Shown here piece by piece: positions 1 through 8,890 of a stretch of 64,000 bases of DNA; positions within the stretch are counted from its first letter, which is position 1; the number at the start of each line of letters is the position of its first letter. A program made the translations under genes and the position numbers. The notes beneath the pieces were generated by a model. The model did no database searches, was not told the origin of the DNA, and saw nothing but the letters and a program-made list of their open reading frames with translations. Location of the stretch: the NCBI RefSeq assembly GCF_002994045.1, contig NZ_MQUC01000003.1, forward strand, positions 1,526,501-1,590,500, in the 5' to 3' direction. This DNA is from Nonlabens agnitus. GTDB lineage: Bacteria > Bacteroidota > Bacteroidia > Flavobacteriales > Flavobacteriaceae.

Positions 1-1820
1 GCACTTGAAATGTACACCGATGGGTCGCCGTTATTATGAAAATAATACACTCGTGGATGCTCCAGATAACGATCTACAATACTAATCGCAGTAATGTTTT
101 CGCTCATCCCTTTGACGCCTGGTATCAAACAACAAATGCCACGTACGATCAATTCTATGATCACACCAGCTTGCGACGCCTCATAGAATAGATCAATCAT
201 GTTGTAATCTGAGAATGAATTGAGTTTCAATCTGATTTTTGCTGGTTTTCCCGCTTTCGCGAAAGCGATCTCACGACGAACCAATCGTTCTATTCCAGGC
301 CTAAGGAAATTAGGACTAACTAATAAGTGTTTGTATTTGTGTTGCTTGTAATTGACTTCAAAAAATTCAAAAACTCGTTCTACTTCCTTCAAAATTCTAC
401 GATCTGCCGTGAATAAGGTGTAATCCGTATAAATTCCAGCGGTCGCCTCATTGAAATTACCCGTACTTATGAATCCGTAGCGTTTCAATTTCTGATTTTC
501 TCGTCTGGTAATCATGCAGGCCTTGCAGTGTACTTTCAGGCCAGGAACACCAAAAATCATCTTGATGCCTTCTTCCTGCATCAGCTCTGCATAATTGATA
601 TTTGCTTGTTCATCAAATCTCGCCTGCAACTCGATGGAAACCGTCACTGATTTCCCATTCTTTGCAGCGTTGACCAGTGATCCAGCGATCTGGGAAACCT
701 CTGCAAGTCGATAAATAGTGATTTTTATTTCTTCTACTTGTGGGTCCAGCGCTGCCTCACGCAAGAACTTTGTGGTGTTTGCAAACGTATGATATGGAGC
801 GTATTGAAGGATGTCCTTTTGGGCAATACGCTTTAAAAGCGAGCCTTTGATATCAATGCCTTTTATGGGAAGCGCTACTTGCTTTTCATACAGTAGATCT
901 TGCCTGCCCAAGCTTGGAAACTTCAAATAGTCTCGCCTGTTATGATAACGTCCACTAGGGATAATCGAGTCCGTATCGTCGATCTCGAGCTTGCTCATGA
1001 TCAAGTCAATGGTTTCTGGATGGATCTCACGATCAAAAACAAATCGTACTGGGTCACCATCTTTACGATCATAGACACTATCTCTAATTTTTTCAAGCAA
1101 GCTTTTCTTCAAGTCCAGATCCATGTCAAGTTCTGCATCCAGCGTGACCTTGATCATATGGGCCTGAATGTCTTGATAATCAAAAATGCTGAATAGATAG
1201 TGCATGCGATGCCTTATCAAGTCATCGATAAGAATAATGTATTGCTTACCATCTTTGAGATCTGGCAATACTACAAACCTGTTGAGGTGTTTAGGCTTTT
1301 CAATTAAGGCGTGTTTAATCTTGCCTTTGGCAAAGGTCATTCTCACGGCCAGATAACCCATTCCATCTTGTAATGGCGGGAAGGCCGTCGTCTCATCAAT
1401 CATGATGACTCCTAGGGCTGGACTTACCTTTTCATTGAAATACTGCCTGATAAAATCTTCATGTTCCTTGAGGATTTCCTGCTCATCTACGATGACGATA
1501 TTCTCCTTACTCAATTCCTGCTCTAGATCATTTAGAATCTGAAAACTCAAGGTCTGATCTTTGATTACAGCCTCATTGATCTCATTAAGCAACTCTCCAG
1601 CAGATATTCCTCCTAATGATTTGGTCGCATTTTTACCTGCACGATAAATTCTTTGAATAGTGGCATATCGTACCTTAAAGAACTCATCTAGGTTATTTGA
1701 AAATATACCCAGAAAACGCAATCTTTCAATCAATGGTACGGTTGGATCATTTGCCTCTTGCAGTACGCGTGCATTGAACTTGAGCCAACTTAATTCTCTA
1801 TTATAGTATTCGTTAATCAT
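1..1820 (-). CDS. ppk1: Polyphosphate kinase 1 (C-terminus cut by window edge)
   Basis: Transfers the gamma-phosphate of ATP to inorganic polyphosphate, reversibly. About 606 codons are present; PPK1 proteins are near 690 residues, so roughly the last 80 lie outside the window. The N-terminus MINEYYNRELSWLKFNARVL is the family hallmark, and the phospholipase-D-like half shows the segments with GVPGLKVHCK and STGNFNE. The ATG at 1820 shares one base with the sixA stop (TGATG), which fixes the start and indicates translational coupling. Positions 252-267 carry the 16-bp palindrome, read here as AFAKA in REIAFAKAGKPA, where family members usually have a similar-length charged stretch. Identity is firm; only the 3' end is missing. 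Confidence 0.96.
   Translation of the reverse strand, partial: MINEYYNRELSWLKFNARVLQEANDPTVPLIERLRFLGIFSNNLDEFFKVRYATIQRIYRAGKNATKSLGGISAGELLNEINEAVIKDQTLSFQILNDLEQELSKENIVIVDEQEILKEHEDFIRQYFNEKVSPALGVIMIDETTAFPPLQDGMGYLAVRMTFAKGKIKHALIEKPKHLNRFVVLPDLKDGKQYIILIDDLIRHRMHYLFSIFDYQDIQAHMIKVTLDAELDMDLDLKKSLLEKIRDSVYDRKDGDPVRFVFDREIHPETIDLIMSKLEIDDTDSIIPSGRYHNRRDYLKFPSLGRQDLLYEKQVALPIKGIDIKGSLLKRIAQKDILQYAPYHTFANTTKFLREAALDPQVEEIKITIYRLAEVSQIAGSLVNAAKNGKSVTVSIELQARFDEQANINYAELMQEEGIKMIFGVPGLKVHCKACMITRRENQKLKRYGFISTGNFNEATAGIYTDYTLFTADRRILKEVERVFEFFEVNYKQHKYKHLLVSPNFLRPGIERLVRREIAFAKAGKPAKIRLKLNSFSDYNMIDLFYEASQAGVIIELIVRGICCLIPGVKGMSENITAISIVDRYLEHPRVYYFHNNGDPSVYISS
252..267. repeat. Palindrome CGCTTTCGCGAAAGCG, perfect copy (in ppk1)
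   Basis: Perfect 16-bp inverted repeat inside ppk1, read as Ala-Phe-Ala-Lys-Ala. Confidence 0.95.
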
Positions 1821-2302
1821 CAGATGTTTTTGGGAAATAAATGAAACGTTGTGTTTCCTTTCTCGATTTTACTCCATTCTCGTGTGGAAAACTCAATCAT
1901 CACAACACCAGTAGTAGGAACATTAGAAAAATATTCAGACCCTAGGATACCTGCTAGCTCGGTAAGTCCGTGATTGTGTGAAACAATCATGCAGCTATCC
2001 ACGTCATCACTTAAATTTTTGATCACCTCAAGTTGTTCCTTCCAATTGAACGTATATAATTTCCTGGTGATCTTAAGCTTTTTGAGCTCATAATCGATAT
2101 ACTCCGTAAGGATCGTGGCTGTTTGCAGCGCTCGGGCAGCCGTGCTGGATAAAATTAAATCGGGTAGCGTATGAATTTCTTTAAGTGCACGTCCTATGGA
2201 ATGCGCGTCATCGATTCCCTTTTGAATCAAAGGTCGATCGTGATCTCGCACATCAAATTCCCAACTGGATTTACCGTGTCTAACTAAGATCAGTTTCTTC
2301 AT
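1820..2302 (-). CDS. sixA: Phosphohistidine phosphatase SixA-like, histidine phosphatase family
   Basis: A 160-residue single-domain histidine phosphatase. The RHGKS motif near residues 8-12 carries the phospho-accepting His, and the second catalytic His lies in VSHNHGL. The Arg-containing SSTAARALQTA segment matches SixA-type proteins, which are about 160 residues long. Such enzymes remove phosphate from His in phosphorelay proteins; the real substrate here cannot be told from sequence. The start ATG overlaps the pdxH stop (TAATG) and its own stop overlaps the ppk1 start, so pdxH-sixA-ppk1 is one coupled operon. The link to ppk1 suggests a role in phosphate metabolism, which is inference. 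Confidence 0.88.
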   Translation of the reverse strand: MKKLILVRHGKSSWEFDVRDHDRPLIQKGIDDAHSIGRALKEIHTLPDLILSSTAARALQTATILTEYIDYELKKLKITRKLYTFNWKEQLEVIKNLSDDVDSCMIVSHNHGLTELAGILGSEYFSNVPTTGVVMIEFSTREWSKIEKGNTTFHLFPKNI

Positions 2303-2946
2303 TAGGGTTGTAATCTTTTAGTATTCCAGCCATCATTTGATTTTTCAAATAAGATACGGTCATGTAGTCTATTGGGGCGTCCTTGCCAAAACTCAAAAGA
2401 TAACGGTGTACATTGAAAACCACCCCAAAATTCAGGAAGTGGCACCTCTTGACCTTCAAATCGCTTCTCGACCTCTTTCAGTTGTTTTTCTAAAGCTTCC
2501 CGTGATGCTATCGGGTCGCTTTGATGACTTGCCCATGCGCCTAGCTGACTACCACGAGGTCTAGAATCAAAATAGGAAGCAGACTTTTCTCGAGAGGTCT
2601 TGCTTGCCATCGCCTTAATGATGACCTGTCGTTCTAAACTAGGCCAGAAAAAATGAAGGCTAATTTGTGGATTCTCTGATATGGAAACCGCCTTTTCTGA
2701 TGTATAGTTGGTATAAAAAATAAAAGTATCATCCTCAATTTCCTTTAACAGTACGATACGTGTTTTAGGGAAACCATCTTGACCTATGGTTGAAATTGCC
2801 ATAGCATTTGCCTCTTCAACACCTTTATCATTTTCTGCATCCTGGAACCAATTTGAAAATACCTCAAACGGATTTTTAGCGAGATGATCTTCAAGGAGTG
2901 CGTCCTTTTCATAGGATTTTCGTAATGAGTGCAGGTTCTGTTCCAT
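2302..2946 (-). CDS. pdxH: Pyridoxamine 5'-phosphate oxidase
   Basis: FMN-dependent oxidase that makes pyridoxal 5'-phosphate from PNP or PMP in the B6 salvage pathway. The protein begins MEQNLHSLRKSYEKDALLE and contains the FMN/substrate segment SRPRGSQLGAWASHQSDPI and the C-terminal FWQGRPNRLHDR signature, ending in RLQP as usual. An in-frame ATG lies 12 codons upstream (2982), but the extra residues are not family-like, so the ATG at 2946 is chosen, giving 214 residues, the normal length. First gene of the coupled pdxH-sixA-ppk1 operon. Confidence 0.95.
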   Translation of the reverse strand: MEQNLHSLRKSYEKDALLEDHLAKNPFEVFSNWFQDAENDKGVEEANAMAISTIGQDGFPKTRIVLLKEIEDDTFIFYTNYTSEKAVSISENPQISLHFFWPSLERQVIIKAMASKTSREKSASYFDSRPRGSQLGAWASHQSDPIASREALEKQLKEVEKRFEGQEVPLPEFWGGFQCTPLSFEFWQGRPNRLHDRILFEKSNDGWNTKRLQP

Positions 2947-3057
2947 GTTGTTGGTTTCCCTGCAATTTAGGAATTTGAGCAAATAAATTTAGGGTTCTAA
3001 AGAAAGGTTTCACATAGCTGCGATGATTTATCCTGAGCAACAATATTTAAAACAGTT

Positions 3058-3073
3058 CGCTTTCGCGAAAGCG
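3058..3073. repeat. Palindrome CGCTTTCGCGAAAGCG, perfect copy (intergenic)
   Basis: Perfect copy between pdxH and the tRNA unit. The symmetry extends three bases on each side (GTT...AAC), making a 22-bp perfect inverted repeat. Confidence 0.95.
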
Positions 3074-3181
3074 AACTTTAACCACCACATTTTACACTTC
3101 ACTAAAAAATGGAGAATTACATGAAGTAGCCTCTTATTTGAGAATCAAAATTTAAGTACGTCCTCTAAAAACGGGTAAAAC

Positions 3182-3212
3182 AAAAAGCCCATCAAACAGG
3201 GTTTGATGGGCT
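3182..3212 (-). terminator. Rho-independent terminator of the tRNA unit
   Basis: A 12-bp stem AAGCCCATCAAA/TTTGATGGGCTT with a 5-base loop, followed on the minus strand by a T run. It lies directly downstream of tRNA-Pro. Confidence 0.85.
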
Positions 3213-3238
3213 TATGATGCGATCTTTACAGATCGTCG

Positions 3239-3313
3239 TCGGGGTGGCAGGATTCGAACCTGCGACCTCCTGCTCCCAAAGCAGGCGCGATGACCGGGCT
3301 ACGCTACACCCCG
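3239..3313 (-). tRNA. tRNA-Pro (anticodon TGG)
   Basis: Read on the minus strand, the acceptor arm CGGGGTG pairs with CACCCCG, the anticodon loop CTTTGGGAG gives TGG, and the T arm contains GGTTCGAATCC. CCA is not encoded. It lies 42 bp downstream of tRNA-Ser and shares its promoter and terminator. Confidence 0.95.
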
Positions 3314-3355
3314 ATTTTTATTTTAGTCAGTCTCGGTTCTGACTTAATTAGTTTG

Positions 3356-3439
3356 CGGAGAGACAGGGACTCGAACCCTGGCGACGGTTACCCGTCGACA
3401 GATTAGCAATCTGCTCCATTACCACTCTGGCACCTCTCC
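3356..3439 (-). tRNA. tRNA-Ser (anticodon GCT)
   Basis: A class II tRNA with a long variable arm. Acceptor GGAGAGG, anticodon loop TTGCTAA giving GCT, a variable stem CGACGGG...CCGTCG and T arm GGTTCGAGTCC are all visible on the minus strand. CCA is not encoded. Confidence 0.95.
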
Positions 3440-3476
3440 TATTTTAAAGAACGACTACCATTTCTGAAAGCGGATG

Positions 3477-3507
3477 CAAATGTATGTTATGTTTATAATT
3501 TGCCAAA
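3477..3507 (-). promoter_or_regulatory. Bacteroidota-type promoter of the tRNA-Ser/tRNA-Pro unit
   Basis: On the minus strand, TTTG (3507-3504), a 19-base spacer and TACATTTG (3484-3477) match the -33/-7 consensus TTTG-N19-TAnnTTTG exactly. The first tRNA base lies about 37 bases downstream. Confidence 0.8.
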
Positions 3508-3533
3508 GGAATAAACTCTTTTTTTATGCGATT

Positions 3534-5579
3534 TTACTCAGGATACTCAATTCTAAGATGATACATACTAGCAAGTTTCTTTTTAATGATGGTTTTTACG
3601 GCTTCTATTTGCTTGAGAGTAATATCTGCATTGAGAAATTGACCGTTATTCATTTGTGTCGTGATGATATTTTCCACCAACTTATCGATCGCGACGCTGC
3701 TGGGGCTTTTTAAACTTTTAGAAGCAGCCTCTACACTATCTGAAATCATTAATATTGCCGTTTCCAAACTGTAAGGCCTAGGGCCAGGATATCTAAAAAG
3801 ACTCTCGTCTAGCTCTGGGTTTTCATCCAGTTCTCTTTTATAAAAGTAATAGACAAGACTGTCCCCATGGTGAGTTCTTATGAAATCGATGATGCGGTCA
3901 GGCAGATTGTATTTTTTGGCAATCTCAACACCGTGAATAACGTGATCTATGATAATTTGAGCGCTTTCTTCTGGATCTAAATCATCATGCGGGTTGATTC
4001 CGTTTCCTTGATTTTCGGTAAAATAAGTTGGGTTTGCCATTTTACCTACATCATGGTAGAGTGCTCCTACCCTAACAAGCATGGCGTTAGCTCCTACTTC
4101 ATTAGCAATGGTCTCTGCAATATTTGCCACATTCAAGGAATGATGAAATGTCCCAGGTGCTTTATTGGACAGTTCCTTTAGTAATTTAGAATTGGTATCA
4201 GACAGCTCTAACAAAGAAACGTCACTAACAAGATTAAAAATCTTCTCAAACACATAAATGAGCGGCCATACAAACAACATTGCCAGACCACAAAGGGTGA
4301 AGTATAGCAACCTATCCCATTCCCAACCTGTGATGCCGCCTTGGTAAACTGCATAAAAGGCAAAATAGGAAATAAAGTAAACCAGAACGATCTTACCTAC
4401 TGTCACGAACAAATTAGCGCGTTTATAGATTTCCTTACCTGATAAAATGGTAACGATACCGGCCATGATTTGCAAAAAGAGATATTCTGCGCTGGAAGGA
4501 ATGACAAAGCTTAAAATGAATATGATGATCACATGACTGAATAATCCCAAACGCGCATCAAAGAATGCTTTTACAATAAGCGGCAACATACAAACCGGCA
4601 CTATGTAAACGAAAACGGCATCTAACTTCACCACTGCCGCGGTAAGAATGGCAAAAAGACAAATGTTGAAGTAAATGAAAAGAAGCTTTTTATTGCTTAA
4701 GTAAACCTCAGTTCTATACTTTTTAATGAACAGCATTAACATTGTTAATGCCATACCTACAAGGATCACATAACCTAATAGCTTCCAATTATACTGCGAG
4801 TCAGACCAGGTTTGCGACTCATAGGTGCTGTTGAGTGTATTGAGAATTTGTAGTTTGTCGCCTTCTACAATTTCGCCTTGAGCGATAATTCTAGCATTTT
4901 GGGCTATTAAACCACGAGTGGGAAGTATTTTTTCTAACTCGCTCTCAATATTTAAATCTGTAATAGGTTGATCATAAAATATATTGGGCTCGATGAGCGC
5001 TTTAAGTCGGCGGGTGAGCACTCCATTAAATTCCTTTGGGAAGTCAGCAAACAAATCAACAAACTGCTGGTTCAACTCTTTGGGCGTTATAAGGTCGCCA
5101 TAAGTCAATTGCTGCAACTCATCATCTCCAGTTTTTAATACTATGGGATGAATATCTTTAAGATCCTGGACGTCTTCAAGGTATCCTTGTCGATACGTGT
5201 TTGACAGGAATTCTTTGACGCTACTCTTTATTTTCCTATTATACTTGTCGTAGATACTATCAGCAAGCCCTGCTTTGAGGCTCTGATCATAATTTTCTAA
5301 CAGTTCATTTTGATCAATGTCGATACTGTAAAAATGTCTAGGAGTCTGCTCGATCACTTCAAGACGTTCTTGAGCCAACTCTTCCTCATCTTTCATTATC
5401 GCAAAGCGAAAAGGAGAATACAAGGTCTCATATTCCCATGGTTCACCTTGAGCGTAATCATATTTGAATCGATCACTTTTAGGAAAAAAATACACGATAA
5501 TAGCGGTACAAAACAGCACCAGAAATATCCTGATCACGAGATCTTGATGTTTGTACAGTCTATTTTTTGAGGTGTTCAT
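3534..5579 (-). CDS. 7TM-HD membrane phosphodiesterase, PgpH/YqfF type
   Basis: A 681-residue membrane enzyme of the family that hydrolyses cyclic dinucleotides, c-di-AMP in studied members. Order: one N-terminal membrane helix (about 15-35), an extracytoplasmic 7TMR-HDED region to about 260, seven membrane helices (about 265-455) and a cytoplasmic HD domain. The HD metal ligands are visible as HHSLNVANIAE and YHDVGKM (near residue 509), with later HVIHG and RTHHGD. Transcribed on its own, divergent from the thiolase gene with 119 bp between. The nucleotide substrate is inferred from family, not from sequence. Confidence 0.9.
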   Translation of the reverse strand: MNTSKNRLYKHQDLVIRIFLVLFCTAIIVYFFPKSDRFKYDYAQGEPWEYETLYSPFRFAIMKDEEELAQERLEVIEQTPRHFYSIDIDQNELLENYDQSLKAGLADSIYDKYNRKIKSSVKEFLSNTYRQGYLEDVQDLKDIHPIVLKTGDDELQQLTYGDLITPKELNQQFVDLFADFPKEFNGVLTRRLKALIEPNIFYDQPITDLNIESELEKILPTRGLIAQNARIIAQGEIVEGDKLQILNTLNSTYESQTWSDSQYNWKLLGYVILVGMALTMLMLFIKKYRTEVYLSNKKLLFIYFNICLFAILTAAVVKLDAVFVYIVPVCMLPLIVKAFFDARLGLFSHVIIIFILSFVIPSSAEYLFLQIMAGIVTILSGKEIYKRANLFVTVGKIVLVYFISYFAFYAVYQGGITGWEWDRLLYFTLCGLAMLFVWPLIYVFEKIFNLVSDVSLLELSDTNSKLLKELSNKAPGTFHHSLNVANIAETIANEVGANAMLVRVGALYHDVGKMANPTYFTENQGNGINPHDDLDPEESAQIIIDHVIHGVEIAKKYNLPDRIIDFIRTHHGDSLVYYFYKRELDENPELDESLFRYPGPRPYSLETAILMISDSVEAASKSLKSPSSVAIDKLVENIITTQMNNGQFLNADITLKQIEAVKTIIKKKLASMYHLRIEYPE

Positions 5580-5648
5580 AGTTGCAAAGTAACGACTATC
5601 AGAATAATTATCAGTTACAATTATAGATTGTTCCCTTTTCAGACATTA

Positions 5649-5683
5649 TTGACAGAAATTAGCGCCTGAAATTATTATTTTCG
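5649..5683 (+). promoter_or_regulatory. Possible promoter of the thiolase gene
   Basis: TTGACA at 5649-5654 and TATTTTCG at 5676-5683, one mismatch from TAnnTTTG, lie 15 bp before the ATG. The spacer is slightly long, so this is tentative. Confidence 0.4.
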
Positions 5684-5698
5684 CAAGAAAACATCTCC

Positions 5699-6877
5699 AT
5701 GAGAAAAGTAGTAATAGTTTCATATGCACGTACACCTATAGGCAGTTTTTTGGGAGCACTAAGTTCCGTCCCAGCTACCCAGTTAGGCTCCATAGCAATT
5801 AAAGGTGCATTGGATAAAATTCAATTAGACCCTAAGCATGTTCAAGAAGTTTTCATGGGTCATGTAGTACAAGCAAACACAGGTCAATCACCAGCAAAGC
5901 AAGCTTCACTGGGTGCAGGAATTTCTAATGATGTTCCTGCTACTACTGTCAATAAAGTTTGTGCCAGTGGTATGAAATCTATCATGTTAGCTGCCCAATC
6001 TATAGCGTTAGGAGATCAGGATGTTGTAGTTGCTGGTGGCATGGAGAATATGAGTCAAATTCCTCACTATTTGCATTTAAGAAACCCACAGAAGTTTGGC
6101 CCAGCGACCATGGTAGATGGGATGCAACGCGATGGGCTCGTAGATGCCTATAATCAACAAGCCATGGGCGTTTGTGCAGATTTATGCGCGACAGAAAATG
6201 GTTTTACACGTGAAGATCAAGATCAATTTGCAATCCAATCTTATGAAAGATCTGCAGCTGCCTGGAAAGCAGGCAAGTTTAAGGATGAAGTCGTTCCCGT
6301 TGCTGTAAAACAGCGTAGAGGTGACGACATCATTGTGGATACTGATGAAGAGTTCACCAATGTAAAAATGGACAAGATCCCATCACTTAGAGCTGCATTT
6401 ACAAAGGATGGAACAGTCACCGCAGCAAATGCCAGTACCATTAATGACGGTGCCGCTGCTATAATCCTGATGAGTGAAGAAAAAGCAAAAGAATTAAACA
6501 TTCAACCACTAGCTAGCGTAGTAAGTTATGCCGATGCATCTGTAGAACCTGAGCGTTTTACCACAGCGCCGTCTAAAGCCTTACCTAAAGCACTTAAAAA
6601 GGCACAGCTAGAATTGAAGGACATGGATTATATAGAACTCAATGAAGCTTTTGCTGTAGTTGGCTTGGCAAACATGAAATTACTGGGTATTCAAGACACT
6701 AACGTCAACGTTTACGGTGGCGCAGTATCTCTAGGACATCCTTTAGGGTGCAGTGGTACCAGAATTGTCACTACACTTTTGAGCACCCTTAAAAACGAAG
6801 GTGGCAAACTAGGAGCTGCTGCTATTTGTAATGGCGGCGGCGGTGCATCTGCGATAGTCATAGAGTCTTACAGTTAA
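5699..6877 (+). CDS. Acetyl-CoA C-acetyltransferase (thiolase)
   Basis: Condenses two acetyl-CoA to acetoacetyl-CoA, or runs in the degradative direction. The 392 residues match thiolase length. The nucleophile is Cys88 in VNKVCASGMK; the GGMENMS segment, the NEAFAVV His/Asn region, GGAVSLGHPLGCSG and the C-terminal CNGGGGASA with the second catalytic Cys are all present. The stop overlaps the next start (TAATG), so it is coupled to an NlpC/P60 gene, an association with no obvious metabolic logic. Biosynthetic use (AtoB/PhaA type) is likely from the overall pattern but not proven. Confidence 0.93.
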   Translation: MRKVVIVSYARTPIGSFLGALSSVPATQLGSIAIKGALDKIQLDPKHVQEVFMGHVVQANTGQSPAKQASLGAGISNDVPATTVNKVCASGMKSIMLAAQSIALGDQDVVVAGGMENMSQIPHYLHLRNPQKFGPATMVDGMQRDGLVDAYNQQAMGVCADLCATENGFTREDQDQFAIQSYERSAAAWKAGKFKDEVVPVAVKQRRGDDIIVDTDEEFTNVKMDKIPSLRAAFTKDGTVTAANASTINDGAAAIILMSEEKAKELNIQPLASVVSYADASVEPERFTTAPSKALPKALKKAQLELKDMDYIELNEAFAVVGLANMKLLGIQDTNVNVYGGAVSLGHPLGCSGTRIVTTLLSTLKNEGGKLGAAAICNGGGGASAIVIESYS

Positions 6878-7638
6878 TGAAATACGGTATTTGTCCCATA
6901 TCCATCGCTCCCATGCGAGAGGAACCCGGCGATAAAAGCGAGATGGTTTCTCAAATCTTGTATGGCGAGGTCTGTAAAGTACTGGAACAGCGCAAGAAAT
7001 GGTCACGTATTCGATTAAGCAACGATGATTATGAAGGTTGGGTGGACAACAAGCAATATAAAGAAATATCAGAAATTGATTATACAAACCTGAGTAGTAA
7101 GAAGAATATCGCTTTCGCGAAAGATCCTATCACTACCGTCACTCATGCAGACCAGACCATCAGTTCCATCATCATGGGTTCTCAAGTGTCATCGGCTGAA
7201 TTTTTGGGAGATAGCTATTCCTTCAACGCTATTACGACTCCTGGCGCCGCAGAAAATAAATCCGCATTAATTGACGATGCATTGTTGTTGCTCAATACAC
7301 CCTACTTATGGGGTGGACGCAGCTTCATGGGAATAGATTGTAGTGGGTTCACCCAATTGATATACAAGCTCAACGGTTATTTTTTATCCCGAGATGCCAG
7401 TGATCAAGCCAAACATGGAGAAGTATTAAGTTTCATTGAAGAATCAGACCCTGGAGACTTGGCATTCTTTGACAATTCTGAAGGTCAAATCACCCATGTA
7501 GGAATGATAATGAAAGATAACTATATCATTCATGCCCATGGCAAAGTCAGGATTGATCGATTAGATCAAACAGGCATTTTCAATTTAGATACTTCCAGCC
7601 ATTCCCATAAGCTGAGGATGATTAAAAAAATTCTATAA
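6877..7638 (+). CDS. NlpC/P60 (C40) family peptidoglycan endopeptidase with SH3 domain
   Basis: A 253-residue protein with an N-terminal bacterial SH3-like region (GDKSEMVSQILYGEV, about 15-60) and a C-terminal NlpC/P60 domain. The catalytic Cys155 lies in MGIDCSGFTQL, the His in ITHVGM, and the third polar residue in IIHAHG. Members cut gamma-D-Glu to diamino-acid bonds in cell-wall peptides. No clear signal peptide is visible, so either secretion is non-classical or the start is unusual; TAATG coupling to the thiolase supports the chosen start. A 14/16 copy of the palindrome (7110-7123) is read as NIAFAKDP in the linker between the domains. Confidence 0.9.
   Translation: MKYGICPISIAPMREEPGDKSEMVSQILYGEVCKVLEQRKKWSRIRLSNDDYEGWVDNKQYKEISEIDYTNLSSKKNIAFAKDPITTVTHADQTISSIIMGSQVSSAEFLGDSYSFNAITTPGAAENKSALIDDALLLLNTPYLWGGRSFMGIDCSGFTQLIYKLNGYFLSRDASDQAKHGEVLSFIEESDPGDLAFFDNSEGQITHVGMIMKDNYIIHAHGKVRIDRLDQTGIFNLDTSSHSHKLRMIKKIL
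7110..7125. repeat. Palindrome, 14/16 copy (in NlpC/P60 gene)
   Basis: CGCTTTCGCGAAAG followed by AT instead of CG. Read as AFAK-Asp. Confidence 0.8.
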
Positions 7639-7668
7639 AAAAAACCCAGCACATGCTGGGTTTTTAGT
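7638..7668. terminator. Bidirectional terminator
   Basis: Stem AAACCCAGCA/TGCTGGGTTT (7642-7663) flanked by an A run and a T run, between convergent genes. Confidence 0.85.
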
Positions 7669-7684
7669 TTGATAATGATGAGTT

Positions 7685-8872
7685 CTAATTACCAGCTTCT
7701 AATGCAGCGGCCTTATCGTCCATTTTAAAGGATTTGTAAATACTTATCAAGGTTTGCTTTGCTGAATCCATGTCTGGTTTAAGCTTTAAAACTTTTTCGT
7801 AATGCTCGGCAGCACTCATATAAAAGTCTTTCTGCTCAGCAGCTGTAGTTTCCTCTAGGTTTCCTTTTTGAATGTAGGCTACGGCAATATTATTTTGAAC
7901 GACATAATTGTCAGGATTCAATTCAATACTTTTTTTATAGTAGTCGATAGCTTGATCCCAATTTTCTTTTTCACCTGCCGCAATTCCTAGATTTTCAAAA
8001 ACCTTTGGATCAGTTATATTGTCATTTAATTTAGAAATAGCTTTTTCATACTCATCATTCATTCCTAATAGTAAATAAATATCGGCAGAGGCCAATTTCA
8101 AACTTTCATCATTTGGATATTTGGCCTGAGCATCACTAAAAGTCTTTTTGGCTTTATCTAAATCTCCATCATTTTTATACATCCAAGCCAAATTGGTGAT
8201 GAAACTTCCCAATTTTGATGTAGAAAGCTCGACTTTGGAATCCTTGTATTTTTTGGACATAACTGCGAGATCAGCAGCTTGTTTGTTTGGAAATGCTTCA
8301 ACCTCGTTTGAAGCTATATTAGTAGCTACAAAAGATTTCTCAGCACCAATATAGTCTTCAGACAACAACTTTTCGTAATTGGCTTTTGCAGTCTCAAAAT
8401 CACCTACTCGATAAGCAAGATCAGCTGCATTCATTCTCATATTCTGATTGCTAGGATTTCTTTCTACTAGATAAACTACATTTTTTAATGCTGCTTTTTG
8501 ATCATTATCTTTCAAAGATTTCTGTGCTTCAGAAAAAATTGCACTTTCGGCAGCTTGTGTGTAAGAGCTAATAAGAGCTTTATTTTCAAAACCTAGATCT
8601 TTGGCCGTTTCGATCAAAACGATAGCCTCTTTCAATTCATCACCAGACGCCTTCGGATTCCCTGGGTTTCCAAGCACCGTGACGGCTTTATAGAATGTAT
8701 AGTCTGCTTCATATTTCTCTTCAACCTCTGACTCATTAATTTCAGAAAAAATTGATGAGACTTCTTGAAAATTACCTTTCTCCAAGGCTTTTTCCATGTT
8801 TCTGATTTCTTTCTTCTGGGCAAAGGCCAAGCTAGAAATTGCCAGACCCGTTATTAAAAATTTATATTTCAT
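7685..8872 (-). CDS. Secreted tetratricopeptide-repeat protein
   Basis: A 395-residue exported protein with a signal peptide ending SLAFAQKK, so cleavage by signal peptidase I is likely; no lipobox Cys. Several TPR units follow, best seen as GDFETAKANYEKLL, GDLDKAKKTFSDAQAKYPND, ENWDQAIDYYKKSIELNPDN and AAEHYEKVLKLKPDMDSAK. The start lies 18 bp after the gyrA stop with no terminator between, so it is probably co-transcribed with gyrA. TPR proteins act as binding scaffolds; the partner is unknown. Confidence 0.85.
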   Translation of the reverse strand: MKYKFLITGLAISSLAFAQKKEIRNMEKALEKGNFQEVSSIFSEINESEVEEKYEADYTFYKAVTVLGNPGNPKASGDELKEAIVLIETAKDLGFENKALISSYTQAAESAIFSEAQKSLKDNDQKAALKNVVYLVERNPSNQNMRMNAADLAYRVGDFETAKANYEKLLSEDYIGAEKSFVATNIASNEVEAFPNKQAADLAVMSKKYKDSKVELSTSKLGSFITNLAWMYKNDGDLDKAKKTFSDAQAKYPNDESLKLASADIYLLLGMNDEYEKAISKLNDNITDPKVFENLGIAAGEKENWDQAIDYYKKSIELNPDNYVVQNNIAVAYIQKGNLEETTAAEQKDFYMSAAEHYEKVLKLKPDMDSAKQTLISIYKSFKMDDKAAALEAGN

Positions 8873-8890
8873 TACTTTATCTATTTAATT

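Noticed and set aside
900..1196. 98-codon plus-strand frame within ppk1
   Set aside because: Antisense to a clearly recognised PPK1 region, with no similarity or start context of its own.
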